Origin: Patescibacteria group bacterium UBA2100
GTDB lineage: Bacteria; Patescibacteriota; Minisyncoccia; Phycocordibacterales; UBA2100
Assembly: GCA_002331185.1 (NCBI GenBank)
Contig: DCYW01000037.1
Coordinates: forward strand, 1 to 7,282
Length of the DNA: 7,282 nucleotides
Direction of reading: 5' to 3'
A model generated the notes under the pieces. That model saw nothing but the letters and a program-made list of their open reading frames with translations. It was not told the DNA's origin and searched no databases. Shown piece by piece: positions 6,258-7,282 of the stretch (within the stretch, counting starts at the first letter, position 1; each line of letters starts with the position of its first letter). Both the position numbers and the translations under genes were made by a program.

Positions 6258-6593
6258 TTACATCTTTACTACTACACTTGGTACGCCATTATCCCACGCA
6301 TCGAGTTTTTCTACATGTACTGTTATGTCTTTGATGTTTTTATCTAGTAACTGAACAGTTTGCGCTATATGAGTCGCTAATGTTCCAACAAGAGAAAAAC
6401 TTTCGTTTTCAACACTATGCATAATAACATCGCGTACTTCTTTCCAGTCTACTGTTTCATCTAATGTGTCGTGTACTGGTGGCGTGACAAGTGCAAAAGA
6501 AATAGATACGCGAAAACGCTGTCGCTGCTTTTTCTCATGACTTAAACAACCATGAATACCAAGGGCAACAATATCTTTTATCTGTATCAACAT
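6258..6593 (-). CDS. folB: Dihydroneopterin aldolase (FolB) family protein, altered active site
   Basis: FolB converts 7,8-dihydroneopterin to 6-hydroxymethyl-dihydropterin plus glycolaldehyde in folate synthesis. The 111-residue protein matches the small tunnelling-fold family over its whole length: GIHGCLSHEKKQRQRF (12-27), ETVDWKEV (46-53), SLVGTLATHIA (67-77) and VHVEKLDA (92-99). Against S. aureus FolB, the catalytic Glu22 and Lys100 correspond to Glu20 and Lys96, but Tyr54 is Trp50 and the pterin-anchoring Glu74 is Gly70. The substrate may therefore differ, and the symbol denotes family only. A related epimerase (FolX-like) or an uncharacterised paralogue is possible. No other folate gene is in the window. 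The ATG is one base after the 3' end of tRNA-Thr(CGT), with no Shine-Dalgarno sequence, so the gene is probably translated from a processed tRNA transcript as a near-leaderless message. The Leu2 codon TTG is an alternative start. Confidence 0.8.
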   Translation of the reverse strand: MLIQIKDIVALGIHGCLSHEKKQRQRFRVSISFALVTPPVHDTLDETVDWKEVRDVIMHSVENESFSLVGTLATHIAQTVQLLDKNIKDITVHVEKLDAWDNGVPSVVVKM

Positions 6594-6594
6594 G

Positions 6595-6667
6595 AGCCGA
6601 CCCGGGGATTCGAACCCCGGACCTACGGTTTACGATACCGTTGCTCTACCAACTGAGCTAGGTCGGC
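6595..6667 (-). tRNA. tRNA-Thr (anticodon CGT, reads ACG)
   Basis: The minus strand folds into a complete 73-nt tRNA without encoded CCA: acceptor GCCGACC paired with GGTCGGC, discriminator T, D-arm TAGCTCAGTTGGTAGAGC, anticodon stem ACGGT/ACCGT around loop ATCGTAA, variable AGGTC, and T-arm CGGGG/CCCCG with TTCGAAT. Anticodon positions 34-36 read CGT. G1-C72, C2-G71, G35 and U36 are known threonine identity elements. After the discriminator one C and then the folB ATG follow, so CCA must be added enzymatically. A TATAGT at 6691-6686 could be its -10, but no -35 is seen. Confidence 0.95.
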
Positions 6668-6718
6668 TTAATCACTTGAATAATAACTATACTAATTTCC
6701 AAACTTTTTACGAGTTTT

Positions 6719-7189
6719 CTACTTCACTAACAAACGAGCTTCTTTAGTTCTTTTGCTAGTGACCCTATCCTTCCTCCCGTTTCCCTTGTTAAGAGCAGCA
6801 TACGTTGCTGTGAGGGAATCACAATTCGGGCAAAGCAATCGAAGATTCTCTTCTGCATTATTGCGCCAATTACCATCAATATGATCAGCTACCAAAGGTA
6901 CTAATGTGGTTATTTTGTTGACCTCCTGCCACCCACACATACAGCATTTATTATTAAACTTAATCCTTAAATACCGCTTAATGGAAGCAGAAACGACCCC
7001 AGAACTTAGCAGACCCTTTTCTTTACCAATTTTCCATCTCGCCACATACTCTTTAAACTGATACTGCGACTGACATGCGTTACTACAATACTTATATCCA
7101 AAACGTTTCGGTTCTTTGCCGCACTCTAAACACGGGGTACGTGGCTTCTTTTTATTCACCATCCTTACATTATACCAACATGTGACCAT
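6719..7189 (-). CDS. HNH endonuclease with N-terminal zinc finger
   Basis: The 156-residue protein has a four-Cys finger (CLEC, YCSNAC: Cys20, 23, 35, 39), a basic middle region with IKRYL, and a C-terminal HNH domain with structural Cys82 and Cys85 in KCCMCGW, VADHIDGNWRNN with His103, ENLRLLC, and CPNC (120-123), ending in a Lys/Arg-rich tail. This layout is widespread in phages and Patescibacteria, usually as free-standing DNA nicking or cleaving enzymes of unknown biology. The residue after CPNC, normally the third catalytic His (CPNCHSLT), is Asp124, a possible loss or change of activity. The ATG at 7189 has AAGGA nine bases upstream; the ATG at 7162 (147 residues) has a TATAAT placed for leaderless start and fits the family's short N-terminus, so the start is uncertain. 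The gene lies between two tRNA-Thr genes, an insertion-like position. Confidence 0.85.
   Translation of the reverse strand: MVTCWYNVRMVNKKKPRTPCLECGKEPKRFGYKYCSNACQSQYQFKEYVARWKIGKEKGLLSSGVVSASIKRYLRIKFNNKCCMCGWQEVNKITTLVPLVADHIDGNWRNNAEENLRLLCPNCDSLTATYAALNKGNGRKDRVTSKRTKEARLLVK
7169..7174 (-). promoter_or_regulatory. Candidate -10 element for a leaderless HNH message
   Basis: A perfect TATAAT on the minus strand ends six bases before the internal ATG at 7160-7162, so a start seven bases downstream would fall on the A of that ATG. No good -35 lies 16 to 18 bases upstream; that spacer is occupied by an arm of the inverted repeat at 7176-7187. If used, the HNH protein begins at residue 10 of the longer reading. 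Confidence 0.3.
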
Positions 7190-7218
7190 ACAATGTAGTC
7201 CTTAACGGTCACATGTTG
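7176..7218. repeat. Perfect 12-bp inverted repeat at the HNH start
   Basis: CAACATGTGACC (7176-7187) and its exact reverse complement GGTCACATGTTG (7207-7218) flank a 19-base spacer. Read as minus-strand RNA, the hairpin loop carries AAGGA (the ribosome binding site of the long HNH form) and the first two bases of its ATG, with the G in the stem. Read as DNA, the arm centres are 31 bp apart, about three helical turns, next to the TATAAT at 7169-7174, as for a pair of operator half-sites. Each arm contains the palindrome ACATGT. No T-run follows, so it is not an intrinsic terminator. Confidence 0.65.
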
Positions 7219-7237
7219 ATTGCAAAGCATCTCTATT

Positions 7238-7282
7238 TGGAGCCAGGAACGGGATTCGAACCCGTGACCTCATCCTTACCAT
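7238..7282 (-). tRNA. tRNA-Thr (anticodon GGT), 3' part cut by window edge
   Basis: The minus strand at the right edge gives the 3' half of a tRNA: anticodon loop ATGGTAA (anticodon GGT, reads ACC and ACU), stem GGATG, variable AGGTC, T-arm ACGGG/CCCGT with TTCGAAT, acceptor 3' strand TCCTGGC, discriminator T and an encoded CCA (7240-7238). The stretch from TGGTAAGG to GAGGTC closely resembles E. coli tRNA-Thr(GGT). The 5' half lies beyond position 7282. It is the second threonine tRNA here and, unlike the CGT gene, encodes CCA. Confidence 0.9.

Noticed and set aside
6240..6264. Possible terminator after folB (AAGAG and CTCTT arms)
   Set aside because: The stem is five pairs with a large loop and no T-tract; the region is better explained by the promoter of the acidic gene.

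Overview
The window reads as a compact chromosomal segment of a small-genome bacterium, most likely a Patescibacteria/CPR (Parcubacteria-like) lineage. The evidence is shortened versions of core proteins (a release factor 2 of 284 residues, a VIT-type transporter of 177), tight gene packing, mostly absent Shine-Dalgarno sequences, and an HNH endonuclease type common in those genomes and in phages. The taxonomic call is inference; nothing here fixes it to a genus. A peptide chain release factor 2 is encoded and no gene contains an in-frame UGA, which argues against the UGA=Gly code of some CPR groups.

Layout, left to right. One plus-strand gene (44-931) encodes an endonuclease/exonuclease/phosphatase-fold hydrolase. 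It meets a minus-strand block end to end, and the two stop codons share one CTAG. The rest lies on the minus strand, listed here from low to high coordinate: a VIT/CCC1-like transporter, CTP synthase (pyrG), the cell-division ABC pair ftsX and ftsE, release factor 2 (prfB), a short acidic protein of unknown function, a dihydroneopterin-aldolase-like protein (folB family), tRNA-Thr(CGT), an HNH endonuclease, and the 3' half of tRNA-Thr(GGT) cut by the window edge. Transcription of the block runs from high to low coordinates.

Probable transcription units: tRNA-Thr(GGT), HNH, tRNA-Thr(CGT) and folB may be read together, with HNH possibly also having its own start. The acidic gene has its own promoter-like sequence, a strong ribosome binding site and a hairpin terminator, so it looks monocistronic. 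prfB follows an intergenic stretch with a perfect inverted repeat. ftsE-ftsX has a good promoter candidate just upstream. pyrG and the VIT gene are 24 bases apart and probably co-transcribed.

Most of the content is housekeeping. No defence system, CRISPR array, insertion sequence or biosynthetic cluster is visible. The points most worth a second look are the folB-like protein, which keeps the catalytic Glu and Lys but has lost the pterin-anchoring Glu and the active-site Tyr; the folB start codon one base from a tRNA 3' end; the 12-bp inverted repeat that puts the HNH ribosome binding site and start codon in a hairpin loop; and the release factor 2 gene, which starts near the point where relatives have their programmed frameshift and lacks much of domain 1.
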